DNA of 64,000 bases from Arthrobacter sp. SW1 (lineage in GTDB: Bacteria > Actinomycetota > Actinomycetes > Actinomycetales > Micrococcaceae). The stretch spans positions 62,001 to 126,000 of the forward strand of contig NZ_MJLT01000069.1 of the NCBI RefSeq assembly GCF_001766675.1, in the 5' to 3' direction. How positions within the stretch are numbered: position 1 is the stretch's first letter; every line of letters starts with the position of its first letter. A model generated the notes under the pieces. That model worked only from the letters and a program-made list of their open reading frames with translations. It ran no database searches and was not told where the DNA came from. Shown one piece after another: positions 32,473-41,584 of this stretch. The translations under genes and the position numbers were made by a program.

Positions 32473-34155
32473 GTGGCCCATATTGACGTCTCCGGCATCG
32501 ACTACTTCCTCTCCGACGGCACCCAGCTGCTCAACGGCGTGACCTTCAAGGTCCCGGACGGCAGCAAGACGGCGCTGATCGGGCCCAACGGAACGGGCAA
32601 GACCACCCTGTTCAAGATCATCGCCGGGGACATCACGCCGGACGAAGGCACCGTGGGACGTTCCGGCAGCATGGGCATCATGCGCCAGTTCGTGGGCCAG
32701 GTACGGGACGACTCCACCGTGCGTGACCTGCTGGTGTCCGCCGCGCCGCCCGCGCTCGCCGCCGCCGCGAAGGCCGTGGAGGACGCCGAGCTCGCCATGA
32801 TGGAGCACGACGACGAACCCACCCAGATGCGCTACGCCCAGGCGATCGTGGACTGGGGAGATGCGGGCGGCTACGACGTCGAGACCGTCTGGGACGAGGT
32901 CTGCATGGCCGCGTTGGGGATTTCCTTCGACAAGGCCCAGCACCGCCGCGCCTCAAGCTTGTCCGGCGGCGAGCAGAAGCGCCTGGTCCTCGAAGCGCTC
33001 TTCGCCGGCCCGGATGACCTGCTGCTCCTCGACGAACCGGACAACTACCTGGATGTCCCCGGCAAGCGCTGGCTGGAAGGCAAGCTCAACGAGTCGAAGA
33101 AGACCGTGTTCTTCATCAGCCACGACCGTGAACTCCTCAACAACGCGGCGGGCAGGATCGTCACCCTGGAGCCGGGCATCAACGGCGCCGGCGCGTGGAT
33201 CCATGGCGGCGGCTTCGGCACGTACGTGGAGGCCCGTGCGGACCGGAATGCCCGCTTCGAAGAACTGCGCAAGCGCTGGGACGAAGAGCACGTGAAGCTC
33301 AAGGAACTGGTCAACATGTACAAGACCAAGGCCGCGTTCCGCTCCGACATGGCCAACAAGTACCAGGCCGCCCAGACCCGCCTGGCCAAGTTCCTGGAAG
33401 CCGGCCCGCCCGAGGCCCTGCCGCTGGAGCAGAACGTGCAGATGCGCCTGCGCGGCGGCCGCACCGGCAAGCGTGCCGTGGTGGCGGAGAAGCTGGAACT
33501 CACCGGACTGATGAAGCCGTTCTCCACCGAGATCTGGTTCGGCGACCGCGTGGGCGTACTCGGTTCCAACGGTTCCGGGAAGAGCCATTTCCTGCGGCTG
33601 CTCGCCGCGGGCGGCACCGATCCAGAGCGCGAGCACCTGCCGGTGTCAGACGTCGAGATCGCCGAAGTGCCGCACGAAGGCACCGTGAAGCTCGGCGCCC
33701 GCATCCGGCCCGGTTTCTTCGCCCAGACGCACTCCAGGCCGGACCTGATGGGCCGCACCCTGCTGGACATCCTGCACCGCGGCGATGAGCACCGCTCCGG
33801 CCTGGGCCGCGAAGCCGCGTCCGGCGCCCTGGACTCCTACGGACTGGTGGGCTCCGCCGAGCAGAAGTATGAGTCCCTGTCCGGTGGCCAGCAGGCCCGT
33901 TTCCAGATCCTGCTGCTGCAGCTTTCCGGCGCCACGCTCCTGCTCCTGGACGAGCCCACGGACAACCTGGACCTGCACTCGGGAGAGGCCCTGGAACGCG
34001 CGATCGACGCCTTCGAAGGCACCGTCCTTGCCGTGACCCACGACCGCTGGTTCGCCAAGTCCTTCGACCGCTTCCTGGTATTCGGCTCGGACGGCAAGGT
34101 CTACGAATCCGCTGAGCCCGTGTGGGACGAAAGCCGGGTGGAGCGGGCGCGGTAG
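32473..34155 (+). CDS. ABC-F family ATPase
   Basis: The 560-residue protein has two nucleotide-binding domains (Walker A GPNGTGKTT and GSNGSGKSH; signatures LSGGEQKR and LSGGQQAR; Walker B DEPDNYLD and DEPTDNLD) joined by a charged helical linker (about 255-320) and no membrane segments. ABC-F proteins act on the ribosome, some relieving stalls or antibiotic action. GTG 32473 with GGGG upstream fits the family start better than the upstream ATG at 32446. It follows the PepSY gene by 45 bases. The first Walker B has Asp in place of the common Thr (DEPTN). Confidence 0.88.
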   Translation: MAHIDVSGIDYFLSDGTQLLNGVTFKVPDGSKTALIGPNGTGKTTLFKIIAGDITPDEGTVGRSGSMGIMRQFVGQVRDDSTVRDLLVSAAPPALAAAAKAVEDAELAMMEHDDEPTQMRYAQAIVDWGDAGGYDVETVWDEVCMAALGISFDKAQHRRASSLSGGEQKRLVLEALFAGPDDLLLLDEPDNYLDVPGKRWLEGKLNESKKTVFFISHDRELLNNAAGRIVTLEPGINGAGAWIHGGGFGTYVEARADRNARFEELRKRWDEEHVKLKELVNMYKTKAAFRSDMANKYQAAQTRLAKFLEAGPPEALPLEQNVQMRLRGGRTGKRAVVAEKLELTGLMKPFSTEIWFGDRVGVLGSNGSGKSHFLRLLAAGGTDPEREHLPVSDVEIAEVPHEGTVKLGARIRPGFFAQTHSRPDLMGRTLLDILHRGDEHRSGLGREAASGALDSYGLVGSAEQKYESLSGGQQARFQILLLQLSGATLLLLDEPTDNLDLHSGEALERAIDAFEGTVLAVTHDRWFAKSFDRFLVFGSDGKVYESAEPVWDESRVERAR

Positions 34156-34159
34156 CGCC

Positions 34160-35584
34160 CTACACCCCGTACACCCGCAGTCGTTCTTCGGCGTAGCGGC
34201 CGCGCACTTCTGTGGCCCAGGCGGCGCCGGAGGGCGCGTGCACGGTGCCGTTAGGCGGCTCCCATGCGGGCGGTTCCGCGGCGCCGGAGAGCACCCAGGC
34301 GGCCTGCCGGGCCGCGCCCAGCGCCACGTGCTCCGTCGGTTTCGGAACGGAGACCTCGACGCCGAACAGTTCCGCGGCTGCCTCCCGCACCGCCCGGGAG
34401 CGGGCGGCACCACCGGTGAGCACCGCGCGTCGTACCGGCACCCCGGACGCGCGCAGGCGGTCCAGGGCCTCGGCCAGCGAACACAGCACGCCGAGCACCG
34501 CGGCCCGGGCCATGTTCTCGGCACCCAGATTGGCGAGGCGCATGCCACGCAGCGTGCCGGTGGCGCCGGGCAGGTCAGGGGTGCGTTCGCCGTCGAGATA
34601 GGGCAGCAGCACCAGCCCGCCCGCGTCCGGTGCGGCGTCCAAGGCCAGCCGGTCGAGCTCTTCCAGGGATCGGCCCAGCAGGCGCGCGGTGCCGTCCAGC
34701 ACCCGCGCGGCGTTGAGCGTGCACAGCAGGGGCAGGCCCTTGCCGGTGGCGTCGGCGAATCCCGCGATCGCCCCGGAAGGATCAGGCCGGGACGAGGCGG
34801 CTGAGGCGAATACCGTGCCGCTGGTCCCGATGCTCACGGCCACGTCGCCCGGCCGCAGCCCCAAACCCAGTGCAGCCGCGGCGTTGTCCCCGCAGCCCGG
34901 CCCGAGCAGCGCCCCGCCGGACGTCTCGCCCGCGGCCTCCGCAGCTCCCAGTACCCGCGGCAGCTCGGGCACCCGGCCGAAGGCGTGCTCCAGGACATCG
35001 TGCCGGTAGCGGCCCTCCGGGACGGAGTAGTAGCCGGTACCGGAAGCGTCCGAGCGGTCCGTGACCGCCTCCACCGGCCGGCCCGCGAGCTGCCACGTCA
35101 GCCAGTCGTGCGGCAGCAGCACGCGTTCCACGCGATCTGCCAGCGACGGGCGCTCCTCGCGGAGCCACGCGAGTTTGGTGATGGTGAAGGAAGGGACCGG
35201 CACGACGCCGATCTCCCCCGCCCAGAATTCCTCGCCGAACGCTTCGCGCAGCCGGGCGGCCTGCGGGGCCGAGCGGGTGTCGTTCCACAGCAGTGCGTCC
35301 ATCACCGGCTCGCCGTCGCGGTCCAAGGCGACCATGCCGTGCTGCTGCGCAGCAACCGAGACGGCCGCAGCCCCGGCAAGCAGGCCGCCGTCGTACGTTT
35401 CGCCGTCGTGGGTTCCATCGGAACCGGCGGCAGCGAGCAGGGCCTCCCGCCACGCAGAGGGGTCGACAGCGGTGCCATCCGGATGCGGGGCGCTCCCCTG
35501 CGCGAGGACCTTGCCGGTTTCGGCGTCCACGCGCAGGATCTTGGTGCTTTGCGTCGAGGAGTCGACGCCGATCACCTCGGTCAC
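34160..35584 (-). CDS. xylB: Xylulokinase (FGGY family)
   Basis: The 474-residue kinase has the FGGY N-terminal DSSTQSTK, substrate region QQHGMVALD and LLWNDTRS, the catalytic Asp in GCGDNAAAALG and the ATP-site SIGTSGTVF and TGGAARS. It phosphorylates D-xylulose to enter the pentose phosphate pathway. GTG 35584 overlaps the dehydrogenase stop by four bases. Since no xylose isomerase is present, the xylulose should come from the polyol dehydrogenase. Confidence 0.92.
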   Translation of the reverse strand: MTEVIGVDSSTQSTKILRVDAETGKVLAQGSAPHPDGTAVDPSAWREALLAAAGSDGTHDGETYDGGLLAGAAAVSVAAQQHGMVALDRDGEPVMDALLWNDTRSAPQAARLREAFGEEFWAGEIGVVPVPSFTITKLAWLREERPSLADRVERVLLPHDWLTWQLAGRPVEAVTDRSDASGTGYYSVPEGRYRHDVLEHAFGRVPELPRVLGAAEAAGETSGGALLGPGCGDNAAAALGLGLRPGDVAVSIGTSGTVFASAASSRPDPSGAIAGFADATGKGLPLLCTLNAARVLDGTARLLGRSLEELDRLALDAAPDAGGLVLLPYLDGERTPDLPGATGTLRGMRLANLGAENMARAAVLGVLCSLAEALDRLRASGVPVRRAVLTGGAARSRAVREAAAELFGVEVSVPKPTEHVALGAARQAAWVLSGAAEPPAWEPPNGTVHAPSGAAWATEVRGRYAEERLRVYGV

Positions 35585-36594
35585 GGGCGTGCGGTTACCG
35601 GACCAACCACGGCCTTGAGTGATTCGGGCTCGCGGCGGGCCAGGGTGAGGGCCTCTTCGGTGTCCTCCAGGGCGAAGCGGTGGGTGATGACCGCGTCCGT
35701 ACGGACCTGCCCTGAAGCGAGCAGCTCGAGCGCCGTGGGGTAGGTGTTGGCGTAGCGGAAGATGCCCGTGATGCTGAGCTCGCGGCCCTGGACGAGGGGC
35801 ACGCTGAGCTGCACGGTATCCGCGCCCATGCCCACCAGGACGGCGCGGCCGGCGGGGGCCAGGGCGTTGATGCCGGCGGTCAGGGCGGCCTGGGCACCGG
35901 AGCATTCGATCAGTACGTCGAACTCCCCGGCCAGCGCTTCGTCCGCGCGGTGGGCGGCGAAGCCGAGCTCCCGGGCCGTGGCCAGGCGGAAGGCGTTCAT
36001 GTCGGTCAGGGCCACGTGGGAGGCGCCGAAGGCCCGGGCCACCTGCGCGGCGAAGAGGCCCACGGGGCCGGCACCGGTCACCAGCACCCGGTCCCCCGGG
36101 CCGATTCCGGCCTTGCGCGCGGCCCACACGCCCACGGAAACCGGCTCGGCCATGGCGGCCTGCTCCAGCTCCAACCCGGCAGGGACAGGGTGGGCGAAGT
36201 CGGCGTCGATGGCCACGAACGCGGCGATCGATCCGTCCACCGGCGGGGTGGCGAAGAACTGCACGTCCGGGCACAGGTTGTAGCGCCCGTGCCGGCACTC
36301 ATGGCAGCGTCGGCACGGCACTCCGGGCTCCAGGGCCACGGCCTGGCCCATGCGGGCTGGGTCCACGCCCTCGCCCGCCGCCACCACGGTGCCGGCCGAC
36401 TCGTGGCCCACCACCATGGGCGCGTTGACCACGAAGTCGCCGATCCGGCCGTGCTCGTAGTAGTGCACATCCGAGCCGCAGATGCCGGTGGCCTCGACGC
36501 GCACCAGCACCTGCCCGGGCCCGGCGACCGGGACGGGGCGCTCCTCGATGCGCAGCTCGCCGGCGGCGTGCAGCACGGCTGAGGGGTTTTCCAT
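35581..36594 (-). CDS. Zinc-dependent polyol dehydrogenase (MDR family, sorbitol/xylitol type)
   Basis: The 337-residue enzyme has catalytic zinc ligands in GICGSDVHYYEHG and GHESAG, the structural zinc Cys set CRRCHECRHGRYNLC, and the Rossmann loop GAGPVGLFA with Asp at the end of strand two (ALTDMN), favouring NAD. It should oxidise a sugar alcohol to a ketose. With xylulokinase next in the operon, xylitol or D-arabitol is the likely substrate. AAAGGAAA precedes ATG 36594. Confidence 0.92.
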   Translation of the reverse strand: MENPSAVLHAAGELRIEERPVPVAGPGQVLVRVEATGICGSDVHYYEHGRIGDFVVNAPMVVGHESAGTVVAAGEGVDPARMGQAVALEPGVPCRRCHECRHGRYNLCPDVQFFATPPVDGSIAAFVAIDADFAHPVPAGLELEQAAMAEPVSVGVWAARKAGIGPGDRVLVTGAGPVGLFAAQVARAFGASHVALTDMNAFRLATARELGFAAHRADEALAGEFDVLIECSGAQAALTAGINALAPAGRAVLVGMGADTVQLSVPLVQGRELSITGIFRYANTYPTALELLASGQVRTDAVITHRFALEDTEEALTLARREPESLKAVVGPVTARP

Positions 36595-36617
36595 GGGATT
36601 TCCTTTCAAGAACGGGG

Positions 36618-37448
36618 TTATTCGCCGGTGACGGCGCCCAGGGTCATGCCGGTCACCAGCCAGCGGCGGACGGCGATGCCGGCCAGGATCATCGGGAGTA
36701 CCACGATGGTTCCGATGGCGGTCAGCTGGCCCCAGTCGACGCCGGTCTGCGTCACCAGCTGCGTGGCAGCGATCGGCAGGGTCTGCGAGTTGGGGCCGGA
36801 GATGATGGTGGCGAAGGCGTAGTCGTTCCACGCGAACACCAGGCACAGCACCGCCGTCGTCACCAGCCCGGCCTTGGACAGCGGCAGCGCCACGTGCCAG
36901 AACGCCTGCCACGGGGTGCAGCCGGCCACCCGGGCCGATTCCTCCAGCGAGGGCGGCACGCCGTCGAAGAACGCGCTCATGATCCACACGGCGAACGGCA
37001 GGTTGAAGCTGAGGTACGCCAGGATCAGGCCGGGCAGCGTGTCCACCAGTCCGGCCAGGCGGAACATCAGGAACAGCGGCAGCACCACGGCGGCGATCGG
37101 GGCCATGCGGGTGGAGATGAACCAGAAGGAGAGGGAGGCCTTGCCCTTCATCTTGGTCCGGGACAGGCCGTAGCCGCCCAGTGTTCCCAGCACCGTGGCG
37201 ATCACGGAGGAGCCGACGGCGGCCACCACCGAGTGCAGCAGGTACGGGCTGAGGTTGTTGGCGCCGGTGAAGAGGCGCACGTAGTTCTCCAGGGTGGGCA
37301 GGAAGAAGAACACCGGATCCGGCGAGGTCACCTGCGCGGTGGACTTGAAGGAGCCCATCAGCATCCAGATCAGCGGAACGACGGTCCAGAGCACGACGGC
37401 GGCGAGGGCGGCCGTGCCCAGCACGCGGAGGGCGAGTGGAGACTTCAT
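36618..37448 (-). CDS. Carbohydrate ABC transporter permease (MalG type)
   Basis: The 276-residue permease has six membrane segments and the EAA loop EESARVAGCTPWQAFWHVALPLSK that docks the ATPase. Its ATG overlaps the stop of the partner permease by four bases. It imports a sugar or polyol together with the upstream binding protein. Confidence 0.92.
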   Translation of the reverse strand: MKSPLALRVLGTAALAAVVLWTVVPLIWMLMGSFKSTAQVTSPDPVFFFLPTLENYVRLFTGANNLSPYLLHSVVAAVGSSVIATVLGTLGGYGLSRTKMKGKASLSFWFISTRMAPIAAVVLPLFLMFRLAGLVDTLPGLILAYLSFNLPFAVWIMSAFFDGVPPSLEESARVAGCTPWQAFWHVALPLSKAGLVTTAVLCLVFAWNDYAFATIISGPNSQTLPIAATQLVTQTGVDWGQLTAIGTIVVLPMILAGIAVRRWLVTGMTLGAVTGE

Positions 37449-38386
37449 GACTGGGCTGCCTTTCCATTGAGGAGGCGGACGAAGAGGCGGGCGACGGCGA
37501 TGGTGACGGCCAGCATCATGAGGCCGATCACCGCGGCGTAGCCGAGGTCGAAGAAGCGGAAGCCGGTTTCGAAGAGCCGCAGCGGCACGATCTTGGTGGC
37601 ATCCGCCGGCCCGCCGTTGGTGGTGACGGTGATGATGTCGAAGTAGCGCACGGCGTCCATGGAGCGGATGAGCAGGGCCACCAGCAGGATCCCGGAGATG
37701 GAGGGCAGGATGACGTGGCGCAGGGTGGCCCAGCTGCCCGCGCCGTCCAGCGCCGCGGCTTCAAGCACGGACGGGTTCACGCTGGTGAGGCCGGCCAGGG
37801 CGATCAGCACGATCAGCGGTGTCCACTCCCACACGTCCATCAGCGTCACGGCGAGGAACGCCGTCGTCGGATTTCCCAGGACGTCCCCGCCGAAACCGAA
37901 GCCCCGCAGGAACCAGGCGTACAGCCCGAAGGTGGGGTCAACCAGGTAGCGGCCCAGCAGGCCCACGATGGACGGCGCCACGAACATCGGCAGCAGCACC
38001 AGCACCATGAGCGGGCCGCGGCCGCGGGTGACGCGGGAGATCAGCAGTGCGATGGCCAGGCCCAGCGCCATTTCGACGCCGAGCGTTCCCAGGAAGTAGC
38101 CGATGGTCAGGCCCCAGCTCTTCCACAGCTCGGGGTCGCCGAGTGCCCGGGCCCAGTTGTCCAGGCCCACCCATTCGAAGCGGACCCCGCCCAGCAGCCG
38201 CACGCGGCTGAAGCTCATGGCGATCAGCGCCACCAGCGGGACGATCGAGAGCAGGCCGAGCAACCCCACGCTCGGGGCCATGAGCCAGCCGGTGAAGCCG
38301 ATGCGTTCCTTGCGCCTGGGGTTCCCGCCCGAAGCGCGTACGACGGCGGCGCGCTTGGCGGGTGCGTCGGTGCGGGTGGCGCTCAT
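37445..38386 (-). CDS. Carbohydrate ABC transporter permease (MalF type)
   Basis: The 313-residue permease has six membrane segments with a cytoplasmic N-terminus, and the EAA loop LEAAALDGAGSWATLRHVILPS. ATG 38386 overlaps the binding-protein stop by four bases. No ATP-binding subunit is encoded in the operon, as is common for actinobacterial CUT1 systems that share an MsiK-type ATPase. Confidence 0.92.
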   Translation of the reverse strand: MSATRTDAPAKRAAVVRASGGNPRRKERIGFTGWLMAPSVGLLGLLSIVPLVALIAMSFSRVRLLGGVRFEWVGLDNWARALGDPELWKSWGLTIGYFLGTLGVEMALGLAIALLISRVTRGRGPLMVLVLLPMFVAPSIVGLLGRYLVDPTFGLYAWFLRGFGFGGDVLGNPTTAFLAVTLMDVWEWTPLIVLIALAGLTSVNPSVLEAAALDGAGSWATLRHVILPSISGILLVALLIRSMDAVRYFDIITVTTNGGPADATKIVPLRLFETGFRFFDLGYAAVIGLMMLAVTIAVARLFVRLLNGKAAQS

Positions 38387-39834
38387 GCGGCCCACCCCCT
38401 GGCGACAATGCGGTCGATGCGGTCGGCGGCACGGTTCATGGCGTCCTTGGCGGTCTGCTGGCCCGCGAGCATGCGGGAAAGTTCGGTGAAGAGGGCGGTA
38501 TCGCACTCGTTCCACATGGGGATCTTGGGGCGCAGGCCGATCCGTTCGGCCTCCCAGGCGGCGCCCACTGCCGTGGCGGTGAGCATGTTCGGCAGCGCGG
38601 AGGGGCGGTGCATGGCGGCCTTCGCCTCGGGCAGTTCGTAGAGGGAGTTCCGCGTGGGGGTTCCGCCGCCCACCTTGGACTTCAGGTTGGAGAGCTGGGT
38701 TCCCGGCGAGGTGGCCCAGTTGACGAAGAGCCAGGCAGCACCGCGGCGGGCGCCGGAGGAGTTGGCGCTGATGCCGATGCCCGTGCCGCCGTAGATGTTG
38801 GCCGAACGGTGCGGGCCGCGCGGCAGCGGCGCGTACTCCACCTTGCCGGGGAGCACGGATTCGTTCGAGGCGGCGTATTCGTGCCAGTTTGGGGCCATGG
38901 CGATCTGGCCGGCGCGCAGCGCCGTGCCCACGCCGTCCCAGTCCCAGCCGAGCGATCCGGGGTGTGCGATCGACACGAGCGAGCGGTAGAACTCAGCGGC
39001 CTCGACGGCGGCGGGCTCGCGCAGGAGGCAACGGCCCGGCGTCGTGCTTCCCTTGAGTCCCAGCTCCTGGCCGTTCTCGAAGTAGTCGCCGCCGTAGGAC
39101 CACAGCACATTGGAGAAATCGCACATGAGCGAGTCGTGCTGCTTGGCCTGGTGGCCGGTTCCGTAGGGGACGTCGTCCACGCCGTTGAACCATTCGGCGA
39201 TCTTCCGGTACTCCTCCCAGGTGCGCTCCGGGCCCGGGGTGGGATCGAAGCCGAGCTCGGCCTCCATGCGGCTGCGGTACTTGGCGAAGAGGTCGGCGCG
39301 GTACTGCCACACCATGGTTGGTGCGTCGTAGGGCAGCGCGTACACCTGGCCGCCGTCGCCGAAGGAACCCGCGGCGGCCAGCTGGGTGGGGACGAAGTCG
39401 CCCAGCCCGCCCTCCAGCGGTGGGTACGTACGGTCGTCGATGAACTCGCGCAGGTCTGCCAGGCCGTCGTGGTACGGGGCGAGGACCTGGTACGGATCGG
39501 CGTAGATGACGTCGTACTGGGCCTGGCCGCCGGCCATGTCCAGGGCCACGCGCTGCACCAGGGCCTGCAGTTCCAGGCTCACGATGTTCACCTTCACGCC
39601 CGTCAGCTGCGTGAATGGGGCCAGGTCCGCGGCGATCGCGGCGGTGGGGGCGGTGTTTTCGGAGATGACGTTGATTTCAGCGCCGGCGAAGCGGCGCCAG
39701 GGGTCGCCGCCGGTGGCGGCGGGAACGGGGGTGCGCGGGGCGGCGCAGGAACTCAGGAGCGTGCCCGCAGTGACGCCGGCCAAGGCGAAGAACCGCCTTC
39801 GCGGCAAGGGGCGGCCGAGGTGAGTATGCATCAT
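38383..39834 (-). CDS. Sugar/polyol ABC transporter substrate-binding lipoprotein
   Basis: The 483-residue protein begins with RRRFFALAGVTAGTLLSSC, a twin-arginine-like signal ending in a lipobox. The mature part is a type I extracellular solute-binding fold (VISENTAPTAAIAADLAPF, DVIYADPYQVL, ALPYDAPTMVWQYRADLF). The two adjacent ATGs at 39834 and 39831 follow GAGAGG. It is the first gene of the polyol operon and faces the AraC regulator. Confidence 0.92.
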   Translation of the reverse strand: MMHTHLGRPLPRRRFFALAGVTAGTLLSSCAAPRTPVPAATGGDPWRRFAGAEINVISENTAPTAAIAADLAPFTQLTGVKVNIVSLELQALVQRVALDMAGGQAQYDVIYADPYQVLAPYHDGLADLREFIDDRTYPPLEGGLGDFVPTQLAAAGSFGDGGQVYALPYDAPTMVWQYRADLFAKYRSRMEAELGFDPTPGPERTWEEYRKIAEWFNGVDDVPYGTGHQAKQHDSLMCDFSNVLWSYGGDYFENGQELGLKGSTTPGRCLLREPAAVEAAEFYRSLVSIAHPGSLGWDWDGVGTALRAGQIAMAPNWHEYAASNESVLPGKVEYAPLPRGPHRSANIYGGTGIGISANSSGARRGAAWLFVNWATSPGTQLSNLKSKVGGGTPTRNSLYELPEAKAAMHRPSALPNMLTATAVGAAWEAERIGLRPKIPMWNECDTALFTELSRMLAGQQTAKDAMNRAADRIDRIVARGWAA

Positions 39835-39967
39835 TGCCTCTCGTGGTGGATGCCGGCGGCAGTGCCGGCCGGGCCGCGCAATTCTTTGCCGGGGCCCGCA
39901 GTTCAAGGGGAGTGGTATCCACCGTATGGCTGCCGGAACAACGGCGACTAGCGCCTTGGAGGGACAA

Positions 39968-39988
39968 TTCCGATACTATTTTTCCGAT
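39968..39988. promoter_or_regulatory. Direct repeats and -10-like site in the AraC/polyol divergent promoter
   Basis: TTCCGAT occurs at 39968-39974 and again at 39982-39988, 14 bases apart, the direct-repeat spacing seen for AraC-type half-sites. TACTAT (39974-39979) between them resembles a -10 element for the AraC gene at 40017. Confidence 0.4.
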
Positions 39989-40016
39989 TCGTGGCATCGG
40001 TCACAGGGAGGATTCC

Positions 40017-40976
40017 GTGAGCAGCACCATTTCGCCGGTCCGGAAGGACGCGGCCGACCTGGAGGTCATCCCGCAGGATCCGCGGTACTCCACGCGCTGG
40101 CACCGGCACGATTACCCCAGCCCGCTGGCCCGCTGGAACTTCCATCCCGAATACGAACTGCACCTGATCACCAGCACCTCCGGCCGCTACATCGTGGGCG
40201 ATTCGGTGGGCCGTTTCGGCCCAGGGCAGCTGGTGCTCGTGGGCCCCGAAGTTCCGCATGATTGGATCAGCGACTTCGCTGCGGGGCGCTCCGGCGGCCG
40301 TGCGGGCGGCGGCCTCGCCGGACATCCCGACGGCGGCGATCCGGGCGGCGGCGAGGTGGCCGTCGGACGCGATGTGGTGCTGCAGTTCCATGACCGCTGG
40401 ATCCGCGCCTGCCAGGGCCTGCTGCCTGAGCTGCGCTCGCTGGATACGCTGCTGGCCGCTTCGGTGCGCGGGATCGAATTCCTCGGGGACACCGCCGTCG
40501 AAGGCGCCAGGCTGCTTACCTCCCTGGGTGCGGCGGAGGGCGCCGGGCGGGTGGCGCGGACTTTCGAGCTGCTGCACCTGCTGGCCGACGCGCCCGCGGC
40601 CGAATGCCGCAGCCTGTCCGCGCCATGGAACCCCGCAACCCGCGACGCGCGGGCGCAGGATGTGGTGGGCGCGGCGCTGGACTACATCTTCGCGAACCTG
40701 CTGGGCGACGTCCGCCTCTCGGTGGCCGCGCGCACCGCGGGGATGTCCGACTCCGCGTTCTCCCGCTATTTCAAGACCGCCAGCGGCCAGACCTTCAGCG
40801 ACATGGTCCGCAGGCTCCGCCTGGCGCACGCCTGCACGCTGCTGGACACTTCGGAGCTGAGCGTGGCCGACGTCGCGCAGGCCTCCGGCTACCGCAACCT
40901 CTCCAACTTCAACCGGCAATTCCGCGAGGAGTACGGCTGCACGCCGCTTGCGTACCGGAAGAGCGCGGCAGGATGA
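40017..40976 (+). CDS. AraC-family regulator of the polyol operon
   Basis: The 319-residue protein has an N-terminal cupin (HRHDYPSPLARWNFHPEYELHLIT, GDSVGRFGPGQLVLVGPEVPHDW) and C-terminal double helix-turn-helix (LSVAARTAGMSDSAFSRYFKTASGQTF, VADVAQASGYRNLSNFNRQFREEYGCTPLAYR). AGGGAGG sits six bases before GTG 40017. A Gly/Asp-rich insert of about 30 residues (around 86-118) interrupts the cupin end. Being divergent from the ABC/dehydrogenase/kinase operon, it is the expected activator. Confidence 0.9.
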   Translation: MSSTISPVRKDAADLEVIPQDPRYSTRWHRHDYPSPLARWNFHPEYELHLITSTSGRYIVGDSVGRFGPGQLVLVGPEVPHDWISDFAAGRSGGRAGGGLAGHPDGGDPGGGEVAVGRDVVLQFHDRWIRACQGLLPELRSLDTLLAASVRGIEFLGDTAVEGARLLTSLGAAEGAGRVARTFELLHLLADAPAAECRSLSAPWNPATRDARAQDVVGAALDYIFANLLGDVRLSVAARTAGMSDSAFSRYFKTASGQTFSDMVRRLRLAHACTLLDTSELSVADVAQASGYRNLSNFNRQFREEYGCTPLAYRKSAAG

Positions 40977-40983
40977 CGCGATC

Positions 40984-41003
40984 ATGTGTACGATCGTACG
41001 CAT
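40984..41003. promoter_or_regulatory. TetR-type operator overlapping the acetyltransferase start
   Basis: ATGTGTACGATCGTACGCAT is a 20-bp palindrome with a perfect 12-bp core (GTACGATCGTAC) and one mismatched pair. Its right end includes the first two bases of the start codon at 41002. The TetR gene lies in the same operon, so autorepression is likely. Confidence 0.7.
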
Positions 41004-41580
41004 GACTGATTACTTCGCCGGAGATCCGCGCAGCAACCGCGAACGCATGCTCGCCGGTGACCTGTACATCGACGACGATCCCCACAGCGAAAAGGAAGCC
41101 CAGCGGGCCATGTCCCTGCAGGCAAAGTTCGCCGCCGCGTACCCGGAAGACCCGCTGGGATCGCAGGCCATCCTGAAGGAATTCCTGGGCAGTGTGGGCG
41201 AAGACGTCCACATCAAGGCGCCGATATATGTCGATTACGGAACATATATTTCCGTGGGTGCCCGGACGTTCATCAACTACAACCTCACGGCCTTGGACGT
41301 CGCCGCCATCACCATCGGCGAGGACTGCCAGATCGGCCCGAATGTCCAGCTGCTCACGCCCACGCATCCCATCGAACCGCAGCCCCGCCGCGACCGCCTC
41401 GAGGGGGCACAGCCCATCACCATCAGGGACAACGTGTGGCTGGGCGGCGGTGCGATCGTGCTCCCGGGCGTCACCATCGGCGAGAACTCGGTGATCGGCG
41501 CCGGCGCAGTGGTCACCAAGGATGTGCCTGCCAACTGCGTGGCGGTGGGCAATCCGGCCCGCGTCATCAAGGAAATCTGA
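41002..41580 (+). CDS. Sugar O-acetyltransferase (maltose/galactoside type, left-handed beta helix)
   Basis: The 192-residue protein begins with ERMLAGDLYIDDDP (MAC domain) and has hexapeptide repeats (VGARTFINYNLTALDVAAITIGEDCQIGPNVQLLTPTH, VWLGGGAIVLPGVTIGENSVIGAGAVVTKDVP) with the catalytic His in PTHPI. It transfers acetyl from acetyl-CoA to sugars; E. coli Maa and LacA relatives are thought to detoxify excess sugars for export. It shares an operon with TetR and an MFS exporter. Confidence 0.92.
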   Translation: MTDYFAGDPRSNRERMLAGDLYIDDDPHSEKEAQRAMSLQAKFAAAYPEDPLGSQAILKEFLGSVGEDVHIKAPIYVDYGTYISVGARTFINYNLTALDVAAITIGEDCQIGPNVQLLTPTHPIEPQPRRDRLEGAQPITIRDNVWLGGGAIVLPGVTIGENSVIGAGAVVTKDVPANCVAVGNPARVIKEI

Positions 41581-41584
41581 GCCG

